Source: Nymphaea colorata
Taxonomy: Eukaryota; Streptophyta; Magnoliopsida; Nymphaeales; Nymphaeaceae
Assembly: GCF_008831285.2 (NCBI RefSeq)
Contig: NC_045145.1
Coordinates: forward strand, 18,926,040 to 18,990,039
Length of the DNA stretch: 64,000 bases
Reading direction: 5' to 3'
Shown in pieces: positions 1-9,849 of this stretch. A program made the position numbers and the translations under genes. Numbering within the stretch: position 1 is the stretch's first letter; every line of letters begins with the position of its first letter. The notes beneath the pieces are model-generated. The model was not told the origin of the DNA. It made no database searches and saw nothing but the letters and a program-made list of their open reading frames with translations.

Positions 1-1274
1 AGTTGGTGAGAGCTCCAGGCGGCTGGCCAAAAGGGATCAGTCTTCCCTTGGCACCGGAGAGATAGTACCATCAGGAGAGAGAGAGAGAGAGAGAGAGACC
101 AAAAATTCACCTACCACCGGTGCTGGCAGATGACTATGGGCTATGCTCCTGTATCAGGAAAAGAAGTGGATCTTACATGCAAGTTGCTCGCAGAAATTTC
201 ACCACCTGGTGCCAATTCAACGGACACTAGGGAAAAGGAGAAGGGACAAGGGACAAGGGAGAAGGGGTTTCAGCTTGACTTGGGCGGTGGCATTAATCTT
301 CGTGCTCACCTTACTAGGAGGTCAGTAAGGGCAACGGGTTCCAATCAATGCAATCCAACTTAATTCACTCGCGATTAACAAAGCTGTAAGTTATGCATGT
401 CTTCATGATTCGCGCTACTGCAGGTATACTATCGAATTCATTTTGTCTGATGCATCAAAGACACGTTATGTAGACATTTGATTACTCTAGATTCTAGATC
501 CTAAGATCTGATTTAACAAAGCGTTACCTTATGTTCTAACACACTGAATTTGAAAAACAATGAATTTAAGACCAAGGCCATCATTACGTCTTAAATCCAA
601 AGACATTTCGCGGGAAGTATCTTAGCATGGAAAGGAAAAGCTATGCATTTACGCTGAAGGAAGGAAAGATTCTCACTACATAAAGAAAGCACGTGGTTTC
701 AGTCTTACGAAACCACGCTGCCCTGTAAAACTAGCTTCGCTTGTGAAAACATGGAAACAGAGAGAGTGCAATTTAAAAAAAATCGAAAACTGTAAGACTG
801 CATCGTCTGGCTCTAAGAGCCGGTCATTTTCCTGCCGGCCATCGATTGGAAATGACAACATCAACAACCTTAGCTACATCACATCTTCCACCCGGTGAGT
901 GGCCAAAAGTTATTTAACATTTTTTCCGAAAAAGACTTCCTTTTTTCTACAACATTCGATTTTCACATGTAAACGAAATTAAAAACCGGTTTTAGGCAAA
1001 CCTGGTTTAGGAAAAACCTGGTTTGTAGGCAAAACCTGATTCATTATACCAGAAATTTTTGCCCTTTATCATCCAAACGGAGCCTTAGCATGATTAGCTA
1101 ACTCCAAAGTCCAAGCCGCATGTGTGGATGCCTGTGCCCGCGCGCACACACGAACATTGCAAGCCAAATAAAACGAAAATTCAATCGTTTGATGAGTGAA
1201 GTAGACACGGAGAAGTCACCGAACGGAGAGGCGAGGAACATCACCTAAGTTTTCTGAATCACAATCAAATTACC
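1..1274. other. Flank left of the copia element, no gene recognised
   Basis: I see no protein family here. Short open frames near 130-363 and 676-867 are not conserved in any way I recognise. The stretch holds a (GA)n run at 75-98 and a patch at about 985-1035 where AAACCTGGTTT-like words recur. The words near 1064-1086 read, on the minus strand, CTAAGGCTCCGTTTGGATG, which looks like the end of a Tourist-type MITE beside a TTA/TAA target. I found no matching left end, so this may be a truncated copy. Confidence 0.4.
75..98. repeat. (GA)n microsatellite
   Basis: An uninterrupted GA dinucleotide run of about 24 bases. Plant 5' leaders often carry such runs, but no gene start could be tied to this one. 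Confidence 0.9.
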
Positions 1275-1279
1275 AGAAC
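1275..1279. repeat. Target-site duplication, left copy
   Basis: AGAAC directly before the TG of the 5' LTR. The same five bases directly follow the CA of the 3' LTR at 6808-6812, as expected of copia integration. Confidence 0.93.
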
Positions 1280-1967
1280 TGTTGGGTCGGGTCCAGCCTC
1301 AAAAGAGGACCCGACCCGGCCCGTCACTTAAGTGACGGGCGGGTGAAGGAGAAGGCACCCGATGGTGCCCCTCCCTCTCGCGACGCCTCACACATCTCTC
1401 TCTCTCGTTTTTCATTTGGGGAAAAAGAAGAGGGTTTCCTCTTGTGGCTGCTCACATCAAGAGGAGAGGAAGAAGAGAAAGGCAAGGAGGAGAAGAAGGA
1501 GAAATCGCAGCAAGGTGCGTGGGTCGATTGGCACGCCAAGAAGAAAGAGGAAAGACAAAGAAGAAAGAGAAAATGAAGGGAGTCTTCATTGGGTGATTTC
1601 TTTCTTGAATCTTTGGAGCTCTTTCTTTCATTCGTATAAGAGATATATATTGCTCTCTTGAGTTCACTGTTTTTCTTAAAACAGTAGGGATATTGTTGCT
1701 CGTGTATTTGGCTCCTTTTCTTGATATATAGAAAGTCTCTCTTGCCCGTGGTTTTTTACCCCATTATTGGGGGTTTTTCCACGTAAATTGGTGTCTCCTT
1801 TTTCTTGCATCTCTAGCATATATTTTGATATATATTGCTGCAACATTGGTGTTGGAATCTCGATCTTATGCACGCTGCCCTGTAATTCCGTTTTTCAGCA
1901 GTTTTGTGGTGGTTTGCCCTATTTTATTGTTGTTCAAGCATTCTTGTTGGGGGACACGACTATAACA
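1280..1967 (+). repeat. 5' LTR of the Tork element
   Basis: 688 bp running TG...CA. It opens with two potential hairpins. The first has arms GGGTCGGGTCC at 1284-1294 and GGACCCGACCC at 1307-1317. The second is a perfect 20-bp palindrome at 1320-1339. A TATA-like stretch lies at about 1636-1650 and is a candidate promoter for the element transcript. The sequence matches the 3' LTR base for base as far as I can read, with a constant offset of 4,840. Confidence 0.95.
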
Positions 1968-1970
1968 AAG

Positions 1971-1982
1971 TGGTATCAGAGC
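1971..1982 (+). other. Primer binding site
   Basis: TGGTATCAGAGC, three bases after the 5' LTR. It is complementary to the 3' end of plant initiator tRNA-Met, the primer typical of plant copia elements. Confidence 0.93.
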
Positions 1983-2026
1983 CAGGTTAGCACCAGGTTA
2001 GCACCAAGTTAGCGCCAGGTTAGCGC
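1983..2026 (+). repeat. Four tandem 11-bp units after the primer binding site
   Basis: Four consecutive copies of an 11-mer: CAGGTTAGCAC twice, then CAAGTTAGCGC and CAGGTTAGCGC. They lie in the untranslated leader between the primer site and the gag start. Their role is unknown; slippage during reverse transcription could have made them. Confidence 0.9.
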
Positions 2027-2056
2027 CAGCGTGGTTGTGAGCATTCTTATTAAAGG

Positions 2057-5000
2057 ATGGAGTCGACCCCTACTAGAATGGTCTCTTTAAATGGAAACAA
2101 TTGGACTATATGGAAAGCGAAAATGGAAGATTTGCTGTATTGTAAAGACCTGTATGCACCAATTGAGAACCAAAAGCCAGCGAATATGACAGATGAAAAA
2201 TGGAAGTTATTGGACAGGAAAACCATTGGCACCATCAGACAATGGTTAGATGACTGTGTTTTTCATTTGGTATCCGCAGAGACGAGCGCTAAGTCGTTAT
2301 GGCAGAAGTTGCATGATCTTTACGAGAGGAAAACAGCTGGGAACAAGGCTTTCTTGATTAGGCAATTGGTAAATCTGAAACTTAGAGAGGGAAAACCAGT
2401 GTCAGAGCATTTGAATGAAGTACAAAGCATAATCAATCAGTTGTCAGCCATGAAAATGATATTAGATGATGAGTTACAGGCACTCTTGTTGCTCAGTTCT
2501 CTTCCCGACAGTTGGGAGACTTTAGTTGTTTCTTTGAGCAACTCCGCTCCAGATGGTGTGCTTACGATGAAGCATGTAACCAGCAGCATTCTAAATGAAG
2601 AAACAAGGAGAAAGTCTCTTGGTACTGGTAGCTCGCAAGTGCTAGTGATGGGAGACAGGGACAGACAGAAGAACCGTAACAAATGGCAAGACAGATCAAA
2701 ATCCAGGTCCAAATCAAGACCAAAGATGACAGGTAAATGCTTTCACTGTGGTATTCCAGGGCACAAGAAGATTGATTGCAGAAAATGGAAAGAAGAAAAA
2801 GAGCAGAAAAAGAAGATTCAAGAGAATGTGAAGCCAAAAGAGTACACTGCAGTTGCTTCAGATGATGAGGTAGTGTTATTTTTATCTGAAGAAAATGATT
2901 GTCTTACAGTTCAGAATGGTGATTCTACATGGATTTTAGATACAGGGGCATCATATCATGCCACACCATGTAGAGAGTTATTCTTATCCTACAGAGCAGG
3001 TGATTTTGGAGTAGTTCACATGGGCAACAGTGACACTTCGAAGATTGTTGGGATAGGAGATGTTTGCATTCAGACGAGCACAGGATGCAAGTTGACTTTG
3101 AGAGATGTGAGACATGTTCCAGACTTGAGAATGAATTTGATTTCTGCAGGAAGACTAAGTGAAGATGGATATTGTACTTCGTTTAGTCAGACAGGTTGGA
3201 AACTTACCAAGGGGGCACTAGTGTTGGCTAGAGGTGACAGATTTGGCTCTTTGTATGGGATGAAGTCTCGAATCAGTAGTGTAGATGTCAATGCAGTTAC
3301 TGGTGGTACTTCGTCAGATTTGTGGCATAAGAGGTTAGGTCACATGAGTCAAAGAGGAATCGACTTGCTTACCAAGAAGAATTTGTTACCAAAGGCAGAT
3401 GGTGCACAGATATCTCCATGTGATCATTGTTTGGTTGGTAAGTTGCATCGAGTTTCCTTTCAGAAAAAGCGCTCTTCAAAAACTAAACATGTTTTAGATT
3501 TAGTTTATTCAGATGTATGTGGACCTATAAATGTGACATCTAAAGGTGGAGCATCCTATTTTGTTACATTTATTGATGATGCATCTAGGAAGGTGTGGGC
3601 CTTTACAATGAAAAGCAAAAGTGAAGTAAGTAGCATCTTCATGACTTTTCATGCAGCGGTTGAGCGCGAGACTGGTAAGAAGATGAAGAGACTGCGTACA
3701 GATAATGGTGGTGAGTACATAGCATCTTCTTTACGAGATTATTGTTTAAAGCATGGTATTAGACATGAAAAGACAGTTCCTTATACTCCACAGCATAATG
3801 GAGTTGCAGAAAGGATGAATAGAACAATAATCGAGAGAGTTAGAAGTTTGTTATCTAGCTCTAAGTTGCCAAAATATTTTTGGGCAGAGGCAATGCGTAC
3901 TGCAGTTTATTTAATAAACAGGTCTCCTTCAGTGCCTCTAGATGGAGACATTCCACAGAGAGTTTGGTCAGATGAAGAAGTTAAGTATGATCACCTCAGA
4001 GTTTTTGGTTGCAAAGCTTTTATGCATGTACCTAAAGAACATAGGACCAAACTAGATGATAAAGCTATTCCTCTGATATTTCTTGGTTATGCAGATGATG
4101 AATTTGGTTACAGGTTATGGGATCCAAAGAATGACAAAATCTACAGGAGTCGTGATGTTGTCTTCAGAGAGGATCAGACTATTGAAGATGTCATGGGAGA
4201 CACGAAGTCAGGTGTGAATGCTAGTGGTGTTCATGAGCCAACCTATGCAGAACCTGAAGAACTTTCATCTGAGCATGGTGAGACTGATGAAGATGTAGAG
4301 GAAGAAGAAAGAGAGACAGATGAGCAGTATACAGATGGCAGCCCTATAGAGACTCAAACTGATTATGAGCATGAGTTGGAGGGGGAGCTTCCTTCGCATT
4401 CAGAGCCAATTGAGGAGCAATTGGGTAGAGGTAAAAGAACACGTATACCATCTACTAGATATTCTACTGATGAATATATTATGTTTACAGATAGTGGAGA
4501 GCCAGAATGCTATGCAGAGGTGCTAGATGATGTGCATAAAGATGAATGGATTAAAGCTATGAAGGATGAGATGAATTCTTTATACAAGAATCACACTTTT
4601 GATTTGGTAGAGCTACCAAAAGGTAAGAAAGTGTTGCAGAACAAGTGGGTCTACAAGCTTAAAAATGAAGGTCAAGGCAAGTTGAGATACAAAGCTCGGT
4701 TAGTGGTGAAAGGTTTCAAGCAGGAAAGAGGTATTGATTTTGATGAAATTTTTTCTCCTGTTGTTAAAATGTCATCTATCAGGGTAATACTTGGTTTGGT
4801 GGCTTGTCTAGACTTGGAGTTGGAGCAGTTAGATGTAAAAACTGCTTTTCTTCATGGAGATCTAGAGGAAGAAATCTACATGACACAACCAGAAGGTTTT
4901 GTGGTTGCCAGGAAGAAACACATGGTTTGTAAGTTGAAGAAAAGCTTGTATGGACTTAAACAAGCACCTAGACAGTGGTACAAGAAATTTGATGCATTTA

Positions 5001-6067
5001 TGATAAATCAAAAGTATCGCAGGTCAGCTGTAGATCATTGTGTCTACATCAGAGAGTTCTCATCAGGTAGCTTCATTATCTTATTGTTATATGTAGATGA
5101 CATGCTTATTGTTGGACAGGATTGTCAATTGATTAGCCAATTGAAGATCGATATGGGCAAGTTCTTTGATATGAAAGACTTGGGGCCATCACAACAATTG
5201 TTAGGCATGAGGATTGCTCGTGATAGGAAGACCAAGAGGTTGTGGTTATCACAAGAGAAATACATTGAGAAGGTGCTTAACAAGTTCAACATAAAAGATG
5301 CCAAAACTGTAAGTACACCTTTAGCAGCACATTTTAAATTGAGAAATGAACAATGTCCTTTTTCAGTAGATGAGAAAGAAAGAATGGAGAATGTTCCATA
5401 TGCCTCCGCAGTAGGGAGTCTCATGTATGCTATGGTTTGCACACGCCCAGACTTGGCTTATGCAGTTGGTGTAGTTAGCAGGTTCTTGTCAAATCCAGGC
5501 AAGGAGCATTGGGCAGCAGTGAAGTGGATCCTAAGGTATCTGAAAAGTACTTGTACTTACTGTTTATGTTTTGGTGAATCTAATCCAGAGATACAAGGAT
5601 TTGTTGATGCAGACATGGCAGGTGACTTGAACTCTAGGAAGTCTCTTTCTGGTTATGTTTTTACTTTTGCAGGGGGAGCTGTATCATGGCAGTCCAGGTT
5701 GCAAAAGTGTGTTGCTCTTTCCACTACAGAGGCAGAATATATTGCAGCAACTGAAGCTTGTAAAGAGTTGTTGTGGATGAAGAGTTTTCTTCATGACATA
5801 GGCCTTAGTCAGAAGACCTATGTGTTGCATTGTGATAGTCAAAGCGCTATACATTTGGCGAAGAATTCAGCGTTCCACTCAAGGACCAAGCACATTGATG
5901 TTAGATATCATTGGATTCGTGATGTGCTTGAGCAGAAATTGATTCAGTTAGAGAAGATACAGACAGAGAAGAATCCTGCAGATATGATGACGAAGTCTCT
6001 ACCTAGAGAGAAGCATGACATGTGTAGAGACTTAGTTGGGATGACTGCCTTTAAGGCAGTGTATTAA
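2057..6067 (+). CDS. Gag-pol polyprotein of the copia element
   Basis: A single 1,336-residue frame, close to the roughly 1,330 residues of Tnt1. In order: an N-terminal gag region of the copia capsid type; a CCHC zinc knuckle near residue 228; an aspartic protease with DTGAS near residue 295; a pre-integrase HKRLGHM segment near 424; the integrase core with TDNGGEY near 548; a reverse transcriptase with YVDDM near 1012; and an RNase H region with DADMAGD near 1184. The ATG at 2057 is the first in the frame after the primer site. No break was seen. Such a polyprotein is processed by its own protease, and gag and pol share one frame as in other Tork elements. Confidence 0.96.
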   Translation: MESTPTRMVSLNGNNWTIWKAKMEDLLYCKDLYAPIENQKPANMTDEKWKLLDRKTIGTIRQWLDDCVFHLVSAETSAKSLWQKLHDLYERKTAGNKAFLIRQLVNLKLREGKPVSEHLNEVQSIINQLSAMKMILDDELQALLLLSSLPDSWETLVVSLSNSAPDGVLTMKHVTSSILNEETRRKSLGTGSSQVLVMGDRDRQKNRNKWQDRSKSRSKSRPKMTGKCFHCGIPGHKKIDCRKWKEEKEQKKKIQENVKPKEYTAVASDDEVVLFLSEENDCLTVQNGDSTWILDTGASYHATPCRELFLSYRAGDFGVVHMGNSDTSKIVGIGDVCIQTSTGCKLTLRDVRHVPDLRMNLISAGRLSEDGYCTSFSQTGWKLTKGALVLARGDRFGSLYGMKSRISSVDVNAVTGGTSSDLWHKRLGHMSQRGIDLLTKKNLLPKADGAQISPCDHCLVGKLHRVSFQKKRSSKTKHVLDLVYSDVCGPINVTSKGGASYFVTFIDDASRKVWAFTMKSKSEVSSIFMTFHAAVERETGKKMKRLRTDNGGEYIASSLRDYCLKHGIRHEKTVPYTPQHNGVAERMNRTIIERVRSLLSSSKLPKYFWAEAMRTAVYLINRSPSVPLDGDIPQRVWSDEEVKYDHLRVFGCKAFMHVPKEHRTKLDDKAIPLIFLGYADDEFGYRLWDPKNDKIYRSRDVVFREDQTIEDVMGDTKSGVNASGVHEPTYAEPEELSSEHGETDEDVEEEERETDEQYTDGSPIETQTDYEHELEGELPSHSEPIEEQLGRGKRTRIPSTRYSTDEYIMFTDSGEPECYAEVLDDVHKDEWIKAMKDEMNSLYKNHTFDLVELPKGKKVLQNKWVYKLKNEGQGKLRYKARLVVKGFKQERGIDFDEIFSPVVKMSSIRVILGLVACLDLELEQLDVKTAFLHGDLEEEIYMTQPEGFVVARKKHMVCKLKKSLYGLKQAPRQWYKKFDAFMINQKYRRSAVDHCVYIREFSSGSFIILLLYVDDMLIVGQDCQLISQLKIDMGKFFDMKDLGPSQQLLGMRIARDRKTKRLWLSQEKYIEKVLNKFNIKDAKTVSTPLAAHFKLRNEQCPFSVDEKERMENVPYASAVGSLMYAMVCTRPDLAYAVGVVSRFLSNPGKEHWAAVKWILRYLKSTCTYCLCFGESNPEIQGFVDADMAGDLNSRKSLSGYVFTFAGGAVSWQSRLQKCVALSTTEAEYIAATEACKELLWMKSFLHDIGLSQKTYVLHCDSQSAIHLAKNSAFHSRTKHIDVRYHWIRDVLEQKLIQLEKIQTEKNPADMMTKSLPREKHDMCRDLVGMTAFKAVY

Positions 6068-6106
6068 TTTTTGTTCATTTTGCAGGTATGATCCCTCTCT
6101 TGAGGC

Positions 6107-6119
6107 TGGAGGGGGAGTT
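6107..6119 (+). other. Polypurine tract
   Basis: A GGAGGGGGAG purine run directly before the 3' LTR. This is the usual place where plus-strand DNA synthesis begins in LTR elements. Confidence 0.85.
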
Positions 6120-6807
6120 TGTTGGGTCGGGTCCAGCCTCAAAAGAGGACCCGACCCGGCCCGTCACTTAAGTGACGGGCGGGTGAAGGAGAAGGCACCC
6201 GATGGTGCCCCTCCCTCTCGCGACGCCTCACACATCTCTCTCTCTCGTTTTTCATTTGGGGAAAAAGAAGAGGGTTTCCTCTTGTGGCTGCTCACATCAA
6301 GAGGAGAGGAAGAAGAGAAAGGCAAGGAGGAGAAGAAGGAGAAATCGCAGCAAGGTGCGTGGGTCGATTGGCACGCCAAGAAGAAAGAGGAAAGACAAAG
6401 AAGAAAGAGAAAATGAAGGGAGTCTTCATTGGGTGATTTCTTTCTTGAATCTTTGGAGCTCTTTCTTTCATTCGTATAAGAGATATATATTGCTCTCTTG
6501 AGTTCACTGTTTTTCTTAAAACAGTAGGGATATTGTTGCTCGTGTATTTGGCTCCTTTTCTTGATATATAGAAAGTCTCTCTTGCCCGTGGTTTTTTACC
6601 CCATTATTGGGGGTTTTTCCACGTAAATTGGTGTCTCCTTTTTCTTGCATCTCTAGCATATATTTTGATATATATTGCTGCAACATTGGTGTTGGAATCT
6701 CGATCTTATGCACGCTGCCCTGTAATTCCGTTTTTCAGCAGTTTTGTGGTGGTTTGCCCTATTTTATTGTTGTTCAAGCATTCTTGTTGGGGGACACGAC
6801 TATAACA
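6120..6807 (+). repeat. 3' LTR of the Tork element
   Basis: Direct repeat of 1280-1967 with no difference seen. It ends at 6807 and is followed by AGAAC, the right target duplication (6808-6812). Confidence 0.95.
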
Positions 6808-6812
6808 AGAAC

Positions 6813-7437
6813 TTCAGGCTACATATCAGAGTAGTTCTCATTCTTTCAAATCTAATGAATTATTCATTGCCGTTCTACTCTATGCAGAAATGCAAAAGAC
6901 ATTACTCTGACATCCCTTTTGAGGAGAACCAATGAATGAAGCGTCTTACAAGGAATGTCAGAACATATAGAAAGTAAACAGAACAATGTTTCTTGCATCT
7001 TAAACGCAAACTACAGAGATGCACAAGTATACGAGTTCATCTTGGTATTTTGTGAACTGCCCGCTATCAGAAACCAAAGAAAATCCATGATCCACAATGC
7101 TTATAGAGCTACTTGAAAAGCAAGGGTCGTAAATTATGCAATCATTGCTCTCAGAAATAATTACATGGCATGTAAAAAACGACACAAAGTTCTTGTAGAG
7201 GAAAACGACATGTTTGTCAAATGCAGGGTAACCTTCTACAGATTACGATTCTCAACAAAAGACCAACATGATAACCTTCCTCGTTTATCATTTAGCAAGC
7301 ATCATTTCTATGTTTTTGTTACAAATTTCCTACCAGTTGAGAGTTGCGACTCAAGGCCCAAACATTTGGTAAACAACTAATTACATAAATCAACCTTCCT
7401 CTAAAAGAAAGGTGATATATTTGCAGAAGAAAACAGA
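6813..7437. other. Spacer between the copia element and the F-box gene stop
   Basis: AT-rich sequence without a convincing reading frame. Part of it, probably the portion nearest 7437, should be the 3' untranslated region of the minus-strand F-box gene. I could not fix the polyadenylation site. Confidence 0.5.
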
Positions 7438-8949
7438 TCAGATGTCTAACACCTGACAGCTAACCAGCTCAGAAGAACCGAAGTGCTTACTGGCAACGGT
7501 TATCCATGTATCTTCCCCTGACTCAGTTGATGCCTCTGTAACATTAGAAGGTTTGTATGGTAAAGATGACGGCGATTGAGATGATGATGACGACGATGAT
7601 GATGATGATGATGCCGACCAGGAAGAAGAAGACGGAGATGCAGATGTTGAAGGGTATGAATCACAAGACTTGCACAGATCGGCCTGGAGGATTGCAATAT
7701 CATGGTTGGCATCTTTTGTGACAACATGAAGTTTACCAAGAAAACCAGCGAGTAGGTATGGAGATTCAGAATCAGTGAAATCGATGACAGGAACACGCCC
7801 CAAGACTACCCGCCAAGCATCCTCCTGATGATCATATATCTTGATCCTGCCACTGTCCAAGGAACTTGAAGGATCCAATGCATACAGTTCTCCGTCGACC
7901 ACAACACTCAACTTAGTCCCTGCTTGCCGAGCAGGCCAGCCCTCCCCCATTCCGTTTGGCATCTCAGTCCATGCGTTTGCTTCTGGATCAAAGATCTCAC
8001 CACCAACGTCCACAAAGAAAGGCCAGGAGTACAAGCTCTGGGGGACACATAACCTTCCTCTATAGGAGGCCATTCCTGTTGCAATGGGCTTCAGCATGTC
8101 TGCCAAGAATGCAGTTGGCAACACCTGAGCTCTGGAAAATGGCATGCTTGGAACCTGCTGCCAGCTCTCCGTTTTAGGGTCGAAAACTTCAGCAGATTGC
8201 AGAGGGGTGAGCCCTCCTTTTGCCCTGCTAACACCTCCGACAACATAAAGCTTGTTGTTCAGGAGGCCAGTCTTACAATAAGCCCTTCCGACACTCATTG
8301 AGCTCACTTCACTCCATGCATTTACACAAGGATCATAGCGCCAAACACATTTCATGGCAGAAGCCCGTGAAAATCCCCCCAACACGTAGAGGCAGCCATC
8401 AACAGCACCAATTGAACAACCACAGAACGGCATTCTCTCAAAAGAATCCCTCCGTCCAAGCCATCCCTTGATGACATCCGCTATCCTCAGGCTGGAACCT
8501 ACAACACTCCATGTCCGCAGCCCAGAGAAAATCTTACTAGGGTCATCGTCTTCATAATTGGCTTCCGGCATTGGTGGCAACCTCTGCCATTTGCCAGACA
8601 ATGGATCAAAGGCATGCCATGAGAGCTTATCTTCATCAATTTTGGTCAGTACGTAAAGCCATTCTTCGGTGGTGCCGAGCTCTTTCCTTATACTGTAAAC
8701 TTCAGTACCTGTGAGAGCAGCCTTCCAGCTCCGAGAAACCAATCTCAAATTCAAGTAGCATATACGAGGCAGCCTTGCAAGAATCTGAACTGATATCTCA
8801 TCTGGTAGGCTAGGGATGAGCCGGGGGTGCTCACCCAAGCATGTATCACCGCAGGATAGCCGACGACGCTTGCTCGGTTCGGCCTGAGGATCTGCACAGT
8901 AATCCATCGTCGAGTTCCTGCTCCCAGCCAAGCTCAGTAATTGCCCCAT
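7438..8949 (-). CDS. F-box/kelch-repeat protein, At1g22040-like
   Basis: 503 residues in one coding exon. An F-box at about residues 43-88 (LPDEISVQILARLPR) should bind the SKP1-like subunit of an SCF ubiquitin ligase. Kelch repeats at roughly 100-410 should bind the substrate; the YVLGG and YVVGG strand motifs are visible. The block SLYSWPFFVDVGGE, as I recall it, is almost unchanged in Arabidopsis At1g22040, as is the end SCQVLDI (VIDI there). A serine run near residues 435-460 is coded by a trinucleotide microsatellite at 7580-7614. I start at 8949 because it is the first in-frame ATG, and its product MGQLLS matches the MGxxxS start I recall for relatives, which also fits N-myristoylation. 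A KRRR cluster near residue 27 is basic. The substrate is unknown. Family and start are well supported; membrane anchoring is inference. Confidence 0.95.
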   Translation of the reverse strand: MGQLLSLAGSRNSTMDYCADPQAEPSKRRRLSCGDTCLGEHPRLIPSLPDEISVQILARLPRICYLNLRLVSRSWKAALTGTEVYSIRKELGTTEEWLYVLTKIDEDKLSWHAFDPLSGKWQRLPPMPEANYEDDDPSKIFSGLRTWSVVGSSLRIADVIKGWLGRRDSFERMPFCGCSIGAVDGCLYVLGGFSRASAMKCVWRYDPCVNAWSEVSSMSVGRAYCKTGLLNNKLYVVGGVSRAKGGLTPLQSAEVFDPKTESWQQVPSMPFSRAQVLPTAFLADMLKPIATGMASYRGRLCVPQSLYSWPFFVDVGGEIFDPEANAWTEMPNGMGEGWPARQAGTKLSVVVDGELYALDPSSSLDSGRIKIYDHQEDAWRVVLGRVPVIDFTDSESPYLLAGFLGKLHVVTKDANHDIAILQADLCKSCDSYPSTSASPSSSSWSASSSSSSSSSSSQSPSSLPYKPSNVTEASTESGEDTWITVASKHFGSSELVSCQVLDI

Positions 8950-9014
8950 CTCAGTTTCTTCACAATTCGAAACTGTCAGCACCACGACAGCTGCGCTGGC
9001 AACAAAATTGATTG

Positions 9015-9727
9015 CTGAAAAAGATCAATCAATCACTGAAAGATTTTAGAACCGGACACCGTAAAATTCTTGACCGTCTAATAGTAGGAGCACATGCGCC
9101 CATTGGATATCCATCAACCAGCATCAAACTCCTGTTTCAAGGCGCATAAAAACGAAACCAAGACCGATGCCTAGCGAAAGGGAATTCAAAAGGTTACAGG
9201 ATCATTTCCGGAGGAACCACAAGTCACCACCAACAAGTTATCGAGATTCGTAACTTAAACAGAAACTGAAAAGCAGATTTCTCATTATTATAAATTCAAG
9301 AAATCATTTCCGCCATTACACACTCCCTCTCGAATGTCAAATTCAGAGAGAGAGAGAGAGAGAGATCTTTCGCCCAATATCTTCGAGACAGAAGTGTAAT
9401 AAAGCAGAGAGGAATCATCCCCTAAAGAGACCCAGAATTGAGGAGATACCGTCTCACAGAAGAGAACATGCACACCCCCAAAATCAAATCAAATCATCCA
9501 ACGAACCATTAACAGGAAAATAGAAAATAAAAGATTGGGCAGAAACCCTATAGCGATAAGGCCAAGATCGACGCTCCTAATATATGCACTGGACGAGGAA
9601 GGGAAGAAGCAGATTGGGAGGAAAAGGGGGTGAAAGACGGGTGCGAAAATTCTTATGACGAGGGAGGGAAGCAGCCCCGTCCAAAAATTCCATGAGAGAG
9701 ATAACGAGGAAGGACAAAGAGATTTAC
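9015..9727 (-). other. Probable intron in the F-box gene leader
   Basis: On the minus strand a donor CAG|GTAAATC at 9727 and an acceptor CTTTTTCAG|CAATC at 9015 frame an intron of about 713 bp lying wholly in the 5' untranslated region. The leader exon would run from 9728 to about 9830 and includes a CT/GA-rich tract at 9791-9813. Introns in leaders are common in this F-box group. The prediction rests on splice-site patterns only. Confidence 0.6.
9345..9364. repeat. (GA)n microsatellite in leader intron
   Basis: A GA run of 20 bases within the predicted leader intron of the F-box gene. Confidence 0.9.
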
Positions 9728-9790
9728 CTGAACAGAGAGCCTCAATTTCGAGGAAGCATGCCCGCCCTCTCTCGCTCTCTGCCCCCCTCC

Positions 9791-9813
9791 CCTCTCTCTC
9801 TCTCTCTCTCTCT
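9791..9813. repeat. (CT)n microsatellite at the F-box gene leader
   Basis: A CT run of about 23 bases, read as GA in the sense of the minus-strand gene, in its presumed first, non-coding exon. Confidence 0.9.
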
Positions 9814-9849
9814 GAACGAGAGAATGCTACAACGACGTCGTCGGCTTTC

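Larger units (their letters stand above)
1280..6807 (+). mobile_element. Whole-looking Ty1/copia LTR retrotransposon, Tork (Tnt1-like) lineage
   Basis: A 5,528-bp element bounded by two 688-bp LTRs that begin TGTTGGG and end TATAACA. It is flanked by a perfect 5-bp target duplication AGAAC (1275-1279 and 6808-6812). An initiator-tRNA-Met type primer binding site follows the 5' LTR, and a purine-rich tract precedes the 3' LTR. The interior is one long gag-pol frame whose domain order, protease - integrase - reverse transcriptase - RNase H, is that of copia elements. The protein reads closest to tobacco Tnt1, which places it in the Tork lineage. By eye I found no difference between the two LTRs over their whole length, so the insertion is very young, probably under about 0.1 million years at usual plant rates. 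The element looks whole, and I saw no break in the coding frame. It lies about 630 bp beyond the stop codon of the F-box gene on the opposite strand. Confidence 0.97.

Noticed and set aside
1324-1667. Short frames inside the 5' LTR, repeated in the 3' LTR at 6164-6507
   Set aside because: They overlap on both strands within purine-rich LTR sequence and are part of the element's ends, not genes.
8950-8985. Twelve-codon upstream extension of the F-box gene
   Set aside because: It would need to start at GTG. The first real ATG is at 8949, and its MGxxxS start matches the relatives as I recall them.
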